A stretch of DNA of 64,000 nucleotides from positions 1 to 64,000 of the forward strand of contig NZ_JACJRG010000011.1 in assembly GCF_014697125.1 (NCBI RefSeq), given 5' to 3'. The notes beneath the pieces are model-generated. The model worked only from the letters and a program-made list of their open reading frames with translations. It was not told where the DNA came from and did not search any database. Each line of letters starts with the position of its first letter. Position 1 is the first letter of the stretch. A program made the translations under genes and the position numbers. This document shows, one piece after another, positions 10,219 through 19,702 of this stretch. The stretch is from Anabaena minutissima FACHB-250 (GTDB lineage: Bacteria > Cyanobacteriota > Cyanobacteriia > Cyanobacteriales > Nostocaceae).

Positions 10219-10914
10219 ATGAAAGGCAGAAAAGTGCTAATCACTGGCGGGACTGGTGGGCTTGGTTTAGGTGTTACACCAGCAGTTCTGGCTCAAGGTG
10301 CTGACGTTACGATTACTTACCGCAATCCCCAAGAAGTCGAACGCCTCAAGGCAGTTCTCGCTCCCGCAGATTTCGCCAGGGTGAATTTTATCACCGCTAA
10401 TCTGGAAGAAGAGTCTTCAGTAGCAAATATCATCAACCGCATGGGACGGGTGGATGTGTTAATTCATCTGGTGGGTGGCTTTTCAATGGGCAAAACCCAC
10501 GAATACAGTTATGACAGTTGGCAGCATGAGTTTGCCATCAATCTGAATACCACTTTTTTGACTTGCAAGTACAGCCTGCAAAAAATGCTGGAAACTGGCT
10601 ATGGGCGCATTGTCACCGTCAGTTCTAGGGCGGCTTTAGAACCTGGGGGACAATTAGCTGCCTATTCTGCGGCGAAAGCTGGTGTGGTAGCCTTTACAAA
10701 AGCGATCGCAGATGAAACCAAAGGTACAAATATCACCGCTAATGTCGTCTTACCTTCGGTGATTGATACCCCCAAAAATCGTCAAGCTATGGGTGCAGAA
10801 AATGCCGATAAGTGGGTAAAAGCTGAATCTATAGCCGAATTAATCTGCTTTTTAGGCTCAGATGCAGCTAAGGATATCCGAGGCGCAGCGATTCCAATAT
10901 ATGGAAGTATTTAG
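10219..10914 (+). CDS. Short-chain dehydrogenase/reductase (SDR)
   Basis: The protein is 231 residues from the ATG at 10219, preceded by GAGGG. A longer frame back to 10141 adds Pro/Ser-rich residues that look like translated repeat DNA. The Rossmann motif GGTGGLGLG lies at the N-terminus, and the catalytic Ser and Tyr-x3-Lys (YSAAK) are present. The end (ADVRGAAIPIYG-like) is classical SDR. The substrate cannot be told from sequence. It converges on the deoxyhypusine-synthase-like gene across a palindrome. Confidence 0.85.
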   Translation: MKGRKVLITGGTGGLGLGVTPAVLAQGADVTITYRNPQEVERLKAVLAPADFARVNFITANLEEESSVANIINRMGRVDVLIHLVGGFSMGKTHEYSYDSWQHEFAINLNTTFLTCKYSLQKMLETGYGRIVTVSSRAALEPGGQLAAYSAAKAGVVAFTKAIADETKGTNITANVVLPSVIDTPKNRQAMGAENADKWVKAESIAELICFLGSDAAKDIRGAAIPIYGSI

Positions 10915-10943
10915 GGGTGTAATACGGTTAACGTTATTGGTTG

Positions 10944-10972
10944 GTAGAGACGTTGCAATGCAACGTCTCTAC
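10944..10972. terminator. 29-bp perfect palindrome between convergent genes, copy B
   Basis: GTAGAGACGTTGC pairs perfectly with GCAACGTCTCTAC around a 3-nt loop (AAT). It sits between the convergent SDR (ends 10914) and deoxyhypusine-synthase-like (ends 10976) genes, so it could stop transcription in both directions. It is also a member of a dispersed repeat family. Confidence 0.55.
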
Positions 10973-10975
10973 AGG

Positions 10976-12127
10976 CTATTTCCGAATGGGCGTCCCACAG
11001 GGATAAGTTGCTACCTCTGCATCAGTGGCAACTTTCTCTGTTGGTTGGTCTTTGGCTGCTAAATAATCGGTGCGGAGTTTATCAAATAATGTGGGTAGCT
11101 GATCATACAACCGCTTCAGGGGGCGGGGTTGGCACTGTTTGAGGACATAAGCTGTGAGCAACGGTAGGGCAATTGTGCTGTCGGTATAACAAACAATAGT
11201 GCTGGGTAATTCATCAGGGTCAATCTTACCCCAGCTAACCGCTTCCGCAGGTGTTGCACCCGATAAACCACCAGTATCAGGACGAGCATCAGTGAACTGG
11301 ACAAAGAAATCATGTCCCCGTTCTTCTAATCCCAAGACCTCATGAATCTGCGGTTGGGTTTGTAGCAAAAAGTTTTTAGGGCTACCACCACCAAGAATGA
11401 CAGCCGCACTTTTACCTTCTCCTTCTCTGGCATTGTAGGCGATCGCAGCTGTTTCATTCACATCAATGGCTGGATCTAATATCAACTGCGAACCTTCCAA
11501 CGCCAACGCCGCTACGTTCATCCCAATGGAACTGTCGCCAGGAGAAGATGTATATATAGGTACGCCACATTCATAGGCGGTAGCTAGTAAGCAAGAATGC
11601 TGCACTCCCAATTGCTTCTCTACTTCCCGCACATACTTACCTAGCAAATAATGAAACTCAGCCGTTCCCATCCGTTTTTGGAAAGGTTCAGCTTGCAGTA
11701 TCTTACGGATGAATGCGTCGGTTTCTAGCAAGACATCATAGCCAAAGATGATGTCATAAATTCTGATTGTGCCTTCTTCCCGCAATTTCACATCATCTAA
11801 GAATGGATTGCCGGCGAACAACTCAAAACCCAAGCCATAGTGCATATCATGGTAAAGATTTGCACCAGTGCTAATCATCCAGTCAATGAAGCCATTACGA
11901 ATTAGAGGTGCTAGTGCAGACACCCCAAAACCGGCTGGTGTCATCGCACCGGAAAGACTAACTCCCACGGTGACACCATCTTTAAGTACATCACGACTCA
12001 TGATTTGGCAGGCTTCCCGCAAACGTGCCGAGTTATAGGCGGTGAAGTAATTATCAATTAAATCCACCACACTAATATCAGTTGACATCGGTATGGGTGA
12101 AATTTTTTTACCCAAATGTTTTGCCAT
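10976..12127 (-). CDS. Deoxyhypusine synthase-like protein
   Basis: This 383-residue protein belongs to the deoxyhypusine synthase fold. It keeps the block EAVSWGKI, whose lysine (Lys301 here) aligns with the lysine that forms the enzyme-imine intermediate with the spermidine butyl group in eukaryotic enzymes. Bacteria lack eIF5A, so the true acceptor must differ; a role in polyamine (e.g. homospermidine) synthesis is plausible but inferred. Length and the [13 protein letters not shown] and [17 protein letters not shown] motifs agree with the family. Confidence 0.88.
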   Translation of the reverse strand: MAKHLGKKISPIPMSTDISVVDLIDNYFTAYNSARLREACQIMSRDVLKDGVTVGVSLSGAMTPAGFGVSALAPLIRNGFIDWMISTGANLYHDMHYGLGFELFAGNPFLDDVKLREEGTIRIYDIIFGYDVLLETDAFIRKILQAEPFQKRMGTAEFHYLLGKYVREVEKQLGVQHSCLLATAYECGVPIYTSSPGDSSIGMNVAALALEGSQLILDPAIDVNETAAIAYNAREGEGKSAAVILGGGSPKNFLLQTQPQIHEVLGLEERGHDFFVQFTDARPDTGGLSGATPAEAVSWGKIDPDELPSTIVCYTDSTIALPLLTAYVLKQCQPRPLKRLYDQLPTLFDKLRTDYLAAKDQPTEKVATDAEVATYPCGTPIRK

Positions 12128-12479
12128 TTTGAGACTCCCGAATAGTAAATACGCCGAATCTCATGTTAACTATGTTTCGGCAATTTCTGGCATGGACTGA
12201 GTGTACGAATTGTCGGCGACATCTCTGAATTGCACGTGCCACTCAGCACCGGCTAAACGCCGCGCTGCCGCTAACGGAACTGGGAACTCAGCACTTTTCA
12301 TCTTACCGAGGGTTTCTGTAAAATATTAGTAGACACTAACCAAGTAATTCTGCGATCACCTCCGGTGGGCGGAACGCCATCTCTACGAGAGGCTGCGCCA
12401 ACGCCTATGGAGGGCGGAACATAATCGCTTCCGGTACTGCAATCTGCGCTATCGTCCTAATAACATCATATATTAAGTT
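12128..12479. other. Repeat-filled intergenic region
   Basis: There is no gene. It contains a reverse-oriented copy of the STRR/TTAGCGG composite repeat (12242-12294) and a palindromic repeat with TCTACGAGAGGCTGCGCC at about 12377-12400. Confidence 0.5.
12242..12294. repeat. STRR-associated composite repeat
   Basis: CTCAGCAC and a GGCTAAACGCCGCGCTGCCGC core are the reverse complement of the element seen at 43540-43720 and 46796-46872 (GCTGAGT heptamers plus GTTAGCGGTAGCG...GTTTAGC). This makes three copies in the window. Confidence 0.6.
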
Positions 12480-12893
12480 ATGCTACAAATTTCTAATAAA
12501 ATCAGCATCTCCGATAGCGAGATCGAAATTAGCGCGATTCGTTCTCAAGGTGCAGGGGGTCAAAATGTCAACAAGGTTTCTACCGCTATCCACTTACGCT
12601 TTAACATTGAAGCTTCAACATTACCTGCTTTCTACAAAGAACAGCTTCTGAAGCTAAATGACCGACGCATTAACCAAGAGGGGGTTATTGTCATCAAGGC
12701 TCAAGAATACCGCAGCCAGGAGAAAAACCGTGAGGAAGCTTTGCAACGACTCAAACAACTGATACTAAGCGCGGTCATACTACCCCAAATACGCAAACCC
12801 ACTAAACCAACTCGCAGTTCTCAAAGAAAACGTATCGACAGTAAAACTAAGCGAGGACAGATTAAGTCTATGAGAAAACAGGTAATTGAATGA
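12480..12893 (+). CDS. arfB: ArfB/YaeJ-type peptidyl-tRNA hydrolase (ribosome rescue)
   Basis: This 137-residue protein releases the nascent chain from stalled ribosomes. The GGQ catalytic motif is in SQGAGGQNVNKV, as in class I release factors, but there is no codon-recognition domain. The C-terminus is Lys/Arg-rich (RSSQRKRIDSKTKRGQIKS), matching the basic tail that ArfB inserts into the empty mRNA channel. Length is typical. It appears to be a single-gene unit. Confidence 0.9.
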   Translation: MLQISNKISISDSEIEISAIRSQGAGGQNVNKVSTAIHLRFNIEASTLPAFYKEQLLKLNDRRINQEGVIVIKAQEYRSQEKNREEALQRLKQLILSAVILPQIRKPTKPTRSSQRKRIDSKTKRGQIKSMRKQVIE

Positions 12894-13617
12894 AGTATCC
12901 TGAACTTCTTAAGTCCGTGTTAATTCTAATACCCTTGGCAAGTGACAAATAGACTACATTGAGTCCGTCAAGAAAACAAAAAATTCCCGCTCAACCTTCG
13001 CTTCAGGTGATAGCGATCGCTGTATTCTTCATCTTCAACTCTAGGACTTGAACAGCCATCACTGTGATAACTCTGAGGAAGTTCCGTATTGTTTCGACAA
13101 CAAGTTCAAGGCGAATTAGCACATCAAATGCGTCTGAACTGTTTACTATGATGTTAATATGCTGTAAATTTGTTTGTGAGATAGTCTATAGTTTCCATAG
13201 ATAAATTCATGAAAACTTCAAAATCCTACGTAAATATCTGAAGTAAATTAAAACAGAGCAAATAAAGGTAAAGCAACGAATTTGTGGCTAAATAAAGCCT
13301 AGATAATTTAAATCCCCACTAGAACCTACATTTTAGCGATTTATGCCTTAAAATGTGCGTTTTATGCGTATTTAAGCTCTTTAGCTTGTTTGGCAACAAA
13401 TTTTATTTATATCTCTTATTTGCTTGAGTAAAATATAGCCAATTTTTGGGCAACATTTCTGTTGCTGGTTTTGGCAGCTAATCAACCTAGAAATGCGAAA
13501 TATTTGACGAAAACTGTCGAATTCAAGGCAGTGTGTTGTTTGAATTAACACAGTGATTTAATAACCAGACTCTAGCAAATAAATTTTGTGTCCACAAAAA
13601 TTGTTGGTACACAGCCT
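12894..13617. other. Long AT-rich intergenic region
   Basis: About 720 bp without a supportable gene. It lacks clear RNA genes and presumably holds the promoter for the AAA-like gene that follows. Confidence 0.4.
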
Positions 13618-15015
13618 ATGGAAATGAAACAAACTAAGATTAAGAGAAAACGAGGAGTTGTCTTAACTTCTAAAGGTCTACAACGATTACAAGAAGCGAT
13701 TATATCTTGGGAGATAGTAGAAAACAAAGGTAATCGCCTGACTTTATCAGAACTGGGCAACCGGATCAATGTTTCTAGTAAAACTCTGAGTCGATTGTGG
13801 TCTTTAAGTAAAGGTGTAGATCAAAAAACGCTCAAATTGTGCTTTAGTACCTTTAAGTTAGAATTAGAGGCAGAAGACTACATTGTCCTGAGTGAAGAGA
13901 ATGAAACCGAAATATCTAGTTTCTTCACAGAGAGTTTGTCTACACCAGAAGATAATCCGTCTCAATATTCTAGTGACCAATTAGAAAGTTGTTTCTCATA
14001 TCCAGATGGGCCAGTACCTTTGAATTCCACTTTATATATTGAGCGTCCGCCGGTAGAGGAATTAGTTTATAGAGAAATTACTCAACCAGGCTGTGTAATT
14101 CGGATTCGCGCTCCCAGACAGATGGGTAAAACTTCTTTGGTACTGCGTCTGTTAGACTTTGCACAGACACAAGGATATCGCACTGTTAATCTAAATTGCT
14201 ACCAGATTGATGACCACTGTTTAACTGACTTAAATCAGCTTTTGCGTTGTCTGTGTTGGCAAATTGCCAAAGAAATGGGGATTGACCCTAAACTTCACGA
14301 TAATTGGGATGAGGAGTTTGGTTGTAAGTTGATCTGTAGTTTTTACTTGCAAAACTATATTCTCAAGGCGAGTAAAAGTCCCATAGTTTTGGTATTGAGT
14401 GAAGTGGATCGCTTTTTTGAGTATCCTCACATTGCTCAGGAATTTTTCGCTTTGTTGCGTTCTTGGTGCGAAGAAGCACGGCAAGATCAAATTTGGCAGA
14501 AGTTGAGGTTAGTAGTAGTTTACTCTACAGAACAGTATCTATCTCTCAATATTAACCGATCGCCATTTAATATTGGACTCCCTATTCGCCTAGAGGAATT
14601 TACTCAGCAACAAGTAATATATTTAGCTAGAAGATATGGACTGGACTGGAGTTCTGGTCAAGAACCTGCTCAATTAATGTCTCTTGTTGGCGGTCATCCG
14701 GCGTTGATTCAACTAGCTTTGTTTTATCTGGTCTCTCAAAATATAACTTTACAAGACTTGATACACGAAGCGATCGCCAATGGTGGAATTTACCGCCATC
14801 ACTTACGGCGACACTGGTTAAGACTAAAAACTAATCCTAGTTTAGTAAAAATATATACTCAGCTTGTATTTGCACAACAAAGTATGATTCTTGATCCTGT
14901 TGATACTTATAAACTCGAAAGTTTAGGATTGATTTGCTTTGATGGCGATCGCGTCCTACCCCGTTGTGAACTTTACCTTGCTTATTTTAAAAAACAACTA
15001 TCTGCCATTGTTTAA
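13618..15015 (+). CDS. HTH and AAA-like (AAA_35 type) NTPase
   Basis: The protein is 465 residues from the ATG at 13618; a GTG at 13588 is the alternative start and neither has a clear Shine-Dalgarno. The N-terminal about 90 residues (TLSELGNRINVSSKTLSRLW) look like a helix-turn-helix domain. Next comes an AAA-like domain of the type common in cyanobacteria (ERPPVEELVY...RAPRQMGKTSLVLRLL) with Walker A GKTS and an acidic Walker B region (VLVLSEVDRFFEYP, with SE in place of the usual DE). Proteins of this architecture are signalling or conflict-type STAND NTPases of unknown partner. The next gene is a second AAA-like protein. Confidence 0.8.
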   Translation: MEMKQTKIKRKRGVVLTSKGLQRLQEAIISWEIVENKGNRLTLSELGNRINVSSKTLSRLWSLSKGVDQKTLKLCFSTFKLELEAEDYIVLSEENETEISSFFTESLSTPEDNPSQYSSDQLESCFSYPDGPVPLNSTLYIERPPVEELVYREITQPGCVIRIRAPRQMGKTSLVLRLLDFAQTQGYRTVNLNCYQIDDHCLTDLNQLLRCLCWQIAKEMGIDPKLHDNWDEEFGCKLICSFYLQNYILKASKSPIVLVLSEVDRFFEYPHIAQEFFALLRSWCEEARQDQIWQKLRLVVVYSTEQYLSLNINRSPFNIGLPIRLEEFTQQQVIYLARRYGLDWSSGQEPAQLMSLVGGHPALIQLALFYLVSQNITLQDLIHEAIANGGIYRHHLRRHWLRLKTNPSLVKIYTQLVFAQQSMILDPVDTYKLESLGLICFDGDRVLPRCELYLAYFKKQLSAIV

Positions 15016-15020
15016 CTAAA

Positions 15021-15071
15021 ATTCCATAATCAAGGAGATTTAAAAATTACAAATCTCCTTGATTATGGAAT
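15021..15071 (+). terminator. Perfect 21-bp stem hairpin after the AAA-like gene
   Basis: An arm beginning ATTCCATAATCAAGGAG at 15021-15041 pairs perfectly with its reverse complement at 15051-15071 around a 9-nt loop. CATATTTTTTC follows. Its position 6 bp after the stop codon and the T-run fit an intrinsic terminator. The unusual length could also mean a mobile palindrome. Confidence 0.7.
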
Positions 15072-15428
15072 CATATTTTTTCACGCAGATGTTGAAAATC
15101 TCCTAAAATTTTGGACTAAACATGAGTGCAGATTAATTACCCTGAACTCATGTCACTATACTTATACTTTTATAATTAAAATGCAAGGATAGTTAAGACC
15201 TTTAAGCAGAAAGTTAAGCAATAAGAAGACAGTTAAGACATTTAAACTAAAAGTCCGTAAATTATATGAGTGGTTTTTCCCTAATGAGAACTAAGCGATA
15301 TGGGACTAAAATTTAATGTACTTAAACGGAGCAAACCGCATTGTAAAGTATATCTATTTCATCGGCATAAAGTATCTAAAAATTGCTGACCATTGTGTTA
15401 ATCTCTTTGTTTGATATCAGAATTTGAC
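15072..15428. other. Intergenic region before the AAA-WD40 gene
   Basis: About 350 bp, AT-rich. GTTAAGAC followed by TTTAA occurs twice (about 15192 and 15232) and could be a protein-binding direct repeat. Nothing else is recognised. Confidence 0.35.
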
Positions 15429-18400
15429 ATGAAATACCAAGTTGGCGGTAGTCTCCCTAGTGATGATCCTAGCTATGTTATCCGTCACGCGGACGAACAT
15501 CTCTATGCCAGTCTAAAAGCAGGCGATTTTTGTTACGTCTTTAATTCTCGCCAAATGGGTAAATCATCTCTACTACATCGCACAAGGGATCATCTGACGA
15601 AAGAAGGTCATAACTGTGTTTATCTAGATGTGACTCGTTTAGGTAGTGAGGATACAACAACTGAACAATGGTACAAAGGAGTTATTATCAGTCTTTTTTA
15701 CGGCTTAAATTTGGCTGAAGAAGTCAATTTTAAACAGTGGTGGGAGATGCAAGCAGGTCTTTCCCCTGTACAGAAATTAAATCAGTTTATAGAAGAGTTG
15801 TTATTGTGCCAAAAACGAAATCAGCGTATTTTTATTTTTATTGATGAAATTGATAGTTTGTTGAGCTTGAGCTTTTCAGCCAGTGACTTTTTTGCCTGGA
15901 TTCGTCATTGTTATAACCAAAGAGCGCACGATCCGAAATTTCAACGTTTAGGATTTGCACTGTTTGGGGTAGTCACTCCATCCGACCTAATTGCTGACAA
16001 GCGTCGCACACCTTTCAATATTGGTACAGCAATTGAGTTGTATGGTTTTAAAATAGACGAAGCTACACCATTGCTGTCAGGGTTAGCACAAGTAATCAGC
16101 CAACCCCAGATAATTCTACAGAAGATTATTGACTGGACAGGCGGACAACCTTTTCTCACTCAAAAACTTTGTCAGTTAATAGTCCAAATTGCTGGGGAAA
16201 CACCAACCAAAAAAATTAATCTACCCCCAGGTACGGAAGGATATTGGCTAGAGCAACTAGTAAAAAAGCATATTATTCAACATTGGAAAGCCAAAGACGA
16301 TCCCGAACACCTCCGCACGATCCGAGATCGCCTCCTATTCAACGAACAACGGGCAGGACGGTTGTTAGGCATTTATCAGCAGGTGTTGCAAGCTGAGACA
16401 GCAAGAGAAAAGGCGCAGGCTAACGCTCCTATAGTCATCGATGATAGTCGAGAACAGACAGAATTATTGTTATCTGGTTTAGTCGAGAAACACAACGGCT
16501 ACCTCAAGATTAAAAATCCCATTTATCGCCATATTTTTAATTCTGAATGGGTTGTAAGGCAATTAGACAATCTGCGTCCTTACTCGCAAGTATTCAATGC
16601 TTGGGTAGCATCGGGCTATAAAGATGAGTCCCGGTTACTGCGAGGGCAAGCTTTAAAAGATGCTCAAAATTGGTCGCGAGGTAAAAGTTTGAGCGATTTC
16701 GATTATAAGTTTTTTGCCGCTAGTCAAGAATACGAACAGCGCGAAGTACAAACCGCATTGGAGATAGCACAGGCTAAAGAAGTAGAAGCACGACTAGCAC
16801 ATGAGAAAAAAACTGCTAAATTGCAAAAATTTCTGCTAATTGGAATGTGTATTAAGTTGCTCATTTCTATAAGTTTAGGGGTAGGAATTTTCATTTTGTA
16901 CCGCCGATCTCTGAAAAGCGAAACTCAAGCTAAAAACAGTGAACTTCGGGCGATTGTCTCTTCTTCTGAGGGACTATTTGCCTCAAATCGCAGGCTAGAT
17001 GCGCTCATAGAAGCAATTAAAGCCAAAGATAGGCTACAAAAACTAGCAAAACCAAACACGAATATTCAGCATCAGGTAGAGAATGTACTGCGTCAAGCTG
17101 TTTATGGTGCAGATGAGTACAACCGTTTTGTCGGTCATACAGCAGCAGTTATGGCAGTAGCAGTTAGTCCTGATAGTTCTCTCATTGCTTCAGCCAGTAT
17201 AGATAAAACAATTAAGCTGTGGCGACGTGATGGTACAGCAGTTGTAACTCTTCTAGGTCATCAGGGAGCAGTCAGGGCAGTCGCTTTTAGTCCTAACGGT
17301 CGGATACTTGCCTCGGCGAGTGAGGATGGTACGATTAAACTCTGGAAACGGCACGACACAGATGCACTGTGGCGTGTCTCTAAAACATTTAAAGGACACA
17401 CTGCTTCTGTTTGGGGAGTCGCCTTTAGTCCTGATGGTCAGTTCCTCGCCTCTGTGGGTTGGGACAGAACAGTAAGATTTTGGCAACAAGACGGGACTTT
17501 ACTCAAAACATTTTCGGGTTACAAATGGGGGTTTTGGGGAGTTGCTTTTAGTCCCGATGGTCAAACTGTTGCGGCTACAAATCTAGATGGAACAGTGAAA
17601 ATTTGGCAACGAGATGCTACAGGCTGGCAAAATGCCAAAGCCCTACAAACTTTGGAAGGTCACACAGGTTGGGTTATAGGAGTTGCTTTCAGTCCTGACG
17701 GACAGACTATTGCTTCAGCGAGTGAAGACAAAACTGTCAAACTTTGGCAACGGGACAGTACAGATGGTAGCTATCGCCTTGATAAAACTCTGCAAGGTAA
17801 CAGTGCGGGTATTGCGGGAGTAGCATTTAGTCCTGATGGTCAGACTATTGTCTGTGCCAGTCTCGACAAAAGTATGAAACTTTGGCACATTGATGGTACA
17901 GAACTAAGAACCCTCAGAGGACATAGTGCGTCTGTCTGGGGTGTAACTTTCAGTCCTGATGGTAGTTTTATTGCTTCGGCGGGGGCAGAAAACGTAGTCA
18001 GACTCTGGCAAAGTGAAAATCAATTCCAGAAGAGTGTGATGGCTCATGGTGCAGGGATTTGGTCAATCGCTATTACCTCCGATAGTTCCACCATCGCTAC
18101 AGCCAGTCATGAAAAAGTTGCTAAGTTTTGGAGTCCCCAAGGCAAATTACGGAAAACTTGGACTGAAAGAAGCGTAGTTTTCGAGATTTCATTCAGTGAG
18201 GATGGCAAGTTAGTTGCTCTTCCTGCTCACGATGATACGGTAAAAGTCAAGCGGCGAGACAGTAGTTTAATCGCTAGTTACAAATATCCTTATGGCAAAA
18301 GCACAGGAGCAGTATTGAGTCCTGATGGTCAAGCGATCGCGATCGCCAATGTTGATAAAATTGCTCAGATATGGAAGCGTGATCAGTCTGCACCACAGAT

Positions 18401-18980
18401 TCTTAAAGGACATCAAGCTGAAGTGTGGCAGGTTGCATTTAGCCCTGACAGTCGGCTGGTTGCCTCAGCCAGTGGTGATGGTACTGTAAAGTTATGGACA
18501 CTGGATGGCAAGTTCCTCAGAACTCTTGTTGGACATTCGGCGGCAGTATGGAGAGTTGCTTTTAGTCCAGACGGTAAAATGGTAGCTTCTGGAAGTGGCG
18601 ACAATACTGCTAAGTTATGGACTGTTGATGGTAAGTTGTTGAAAACATTCAAAGGTCACACAGCTGCGATTTGGGGGGTGGCTTTTAGTCCCGACAGCAA
18701 AATACTTGCTTCTGGTAGTGTGGATACTACCATTAAGTTATGGAAGCTAGATGGTACAGAACTAACAACCCTCAGAGGACATACCGCAGCTATTAGGAAA
18801 ATTGCTATCAGCCGCGATGGAACGTTGCTGGCTTCCGGCGGTGATGACAACACACTAATTATCTGGAATTTGCAGCGCATTCTCAACTTAGATGCACCAG
18901 CTTATGGTTGCAATTTAGTCAAAGATTATTTGAAAACTAATATAGCTTTAGAAGATAGCGATCGCTCTTTGTGCGACTAG
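15429..18980 (+). CDS. AAA-like NTPase fused to 14 WD40 repeats through a membrane segment
   Basis: The protein is 1183 residues from the ATG at 15429 (a TTG at 15411 is the only longer option). The N-terminus (MKYQVGGSLPSDDPSYVIR) and Walker A NSRQMGKSS (about residues 38-46) mark the AAA_35-type domain; IFIFIDEIDSLL is Walker B. A coiled-coil-like stretch is followed by one hydrophobic helix at about residues 470-493. From about residue 569, fourteen WD40 units (GHxxxVxxVAFSPDG...KLW) could form two seven-bladed propellers. Units 8-10 are degenerate, lacking GH or the WD-like end. The protein is STAND-like, probably ligand-gated; the ligand is unknown. It follows another AAA-like gene on the same strand. 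Confidence 0.85.
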   Translation: MKYQVGGSLPSDDPSYVIRHADEHLYASLKAGDFCYVFNSRQMGKSSLLHRTRDHLTKEGHNCVYLDVTRLGSEDTTTEQWYKGVIISLFYGLNLAEEVNFKQWWEMQAGLSPVQKLNQFIEELLLCQKRNQRIFIFIDEIDSLLSLSFSASDFFAWIRHCYNQRAHDPKFQRLGFALFGVVTPSDLIADKRRTPFNIGTAIELYGFKIDEATPLLSGLAQVISQPQIILQKIIDWTGGQPFLTQKLCQLIVQIAGETPTKKINLPPGTEGYWLEQLVKKHIIQHWKAKDDPEHLRTIRDRLLFNEQRAGRLLGIYQQVLQAETAREKAQANAPIVIDDSREQTELLLSGLVEKHNGYLKIKNPIYRHIFNSEWVVRQLDNLRPYSQVFNAWVASGYKDESRLLRGQALKDAQNWSRGKSLSDFDYKFFAASQEYEQREVQTALEIAQAKEVEARLAHEKKTAKLQKFLLIGMCIKLLISISLGVGIFILYRRSLKSETQAKNSELRAIVSSSEGLFASNRRLDALIEAIKAKDRLQKLAKPNTNIQHQVENVLRQAVYGADEYNRFVGHTAAVMAVAVSPDSSLIASASIDKTIKLWRRDGTAVVTLLGHQGAVRAVAFSPNGRILASASEDGTIKLWKRHDTDALWRVSKTFKGHTASVWGVAFSPDGQFLASVGWDRTVRFWQQDGTLLKTFSGYKWGFWGVAFSPDGQTVAATNLDGTVKIWQRDATGWQNAKALQTLEGHTGWVIGVAFSPDGQTIASASEDKTVKLWQRDSTDGSYRLDKTLQGNSAGIAGVAFSPDGQTIVCASLDKSMKLWHIDGTELRTLRGHSASVWGVTFSPDGSFIASAGAENVVRLWQSENQFQKSVMAHGAGIWSIAITSDSSTIATASHEKVAKFWSPQGKLRKTWTERSVVFEISFSEDGKLVALPAHDDTVKVKRRDSSLIASYKYPYGKSTGAVLSPDGQAIAIANVDKIAQIWKRDQSAPQILKGHQAEVWQVAFSPDSRLVASASGDGTVKLWTLDGKFLRTLVGHSAAVWRVAFSPDGKMVASGSGDNTAKLWTVDGKLLKTFKGHTAAIWGVAFSPDSKILASGSVDTTIKLWKLDGTELTTLRGHTAAIRKIAISRDGTLLASGGDDNTLIIWNLQRILNLDAPAYGCNLVKDYLKTNIALEDSDRSLCD

Positions 18981-19048
18981 CTAGAATTAGGGCTTGCAGA
19001 AGAGTAATATTACTTTGAATTCTATTGGCTGGATTTGTCAGAATTTTC

Positions 19049-19444
19049 TCAACTTAAACCCTTGCGGATTGCTTGTAGTCGCTGCCATATTGTCAACAAA
19101 TGACCATTATCTATGAGTTGTGCTAAATGTCCACTACAAAAACGTTCTTGACGAACGTGGCTAGTAAATAATTTCTGTATTGTAGAAATATCGGCTACAT
19201 TTAATAATTCAGGAGTAGTTACAAAACTATTAGCTTCATGCTGCCAATTTGTCCAATCAAAAGATATGACAAATTTTTCTGTATAAAGTGCTGTGATGAA
19301 TCTATTAAATTCTTTAGAATAGTTGTAGGAGTCTAACGCTAGAGGTTCTGTTTGTATGTCATATAGTTGGCAGTCTTGATGAGAAAATAATGTTAAAAAG
19401 GTGAGTATATTATCAATATTTTCTAGAGCCATCTGATTAGACAT
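19049..19444 (-). CDS. DUF6508-like protein
   Basis: The protein is 131 residues from the ATG at 19444, which has TTGAGGAT just upstream; a TTG at 19471 gives a longer but less likely form. The FITALYTEKFVISFDW block and the C-terminal THVRQERFCSGHLAQLIDNGHL resemble the DUF6508 family, whose function is unknown. No signal peptide or membrane segment is seen. It converges with the AAA-WD40 gene. Confidence 0.7.
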   Translation of the reverse strand: MSNQMALENIDNILTFLTLFSHQDCQLYDIQTEPLALDSYNYSKEFNRFITALYTEKFVISFDWTNWQHEANSFVTTPELLNVADISTIQKLFTSHVRQERFCSGHLAQLIDNGHLLTIWQRLQAIRKGLS

Positions 19445-19702
19445 ACTCAAATCCTCAAGACTCAATTGCAAAAATTAGGTGCTAGAAGACAATTAGACAG
19501 ATTCACCAAATAAATTCTTATACAATCTCACACTAAATCATGCACGCAACATCTCCAACAGGTGCAGATTTAGTCAAAAATATCAGTCTGTTTTCACAAA
19601 ATTTTCTTGTTTCTCTGCCAGATTCCCCTCAGATGCTCATTAATCTCAGCACAAATTTTTCTTGGTTTTGTTGGTTGTAACATCTATTTTCTGTATCCTC
19701 GG

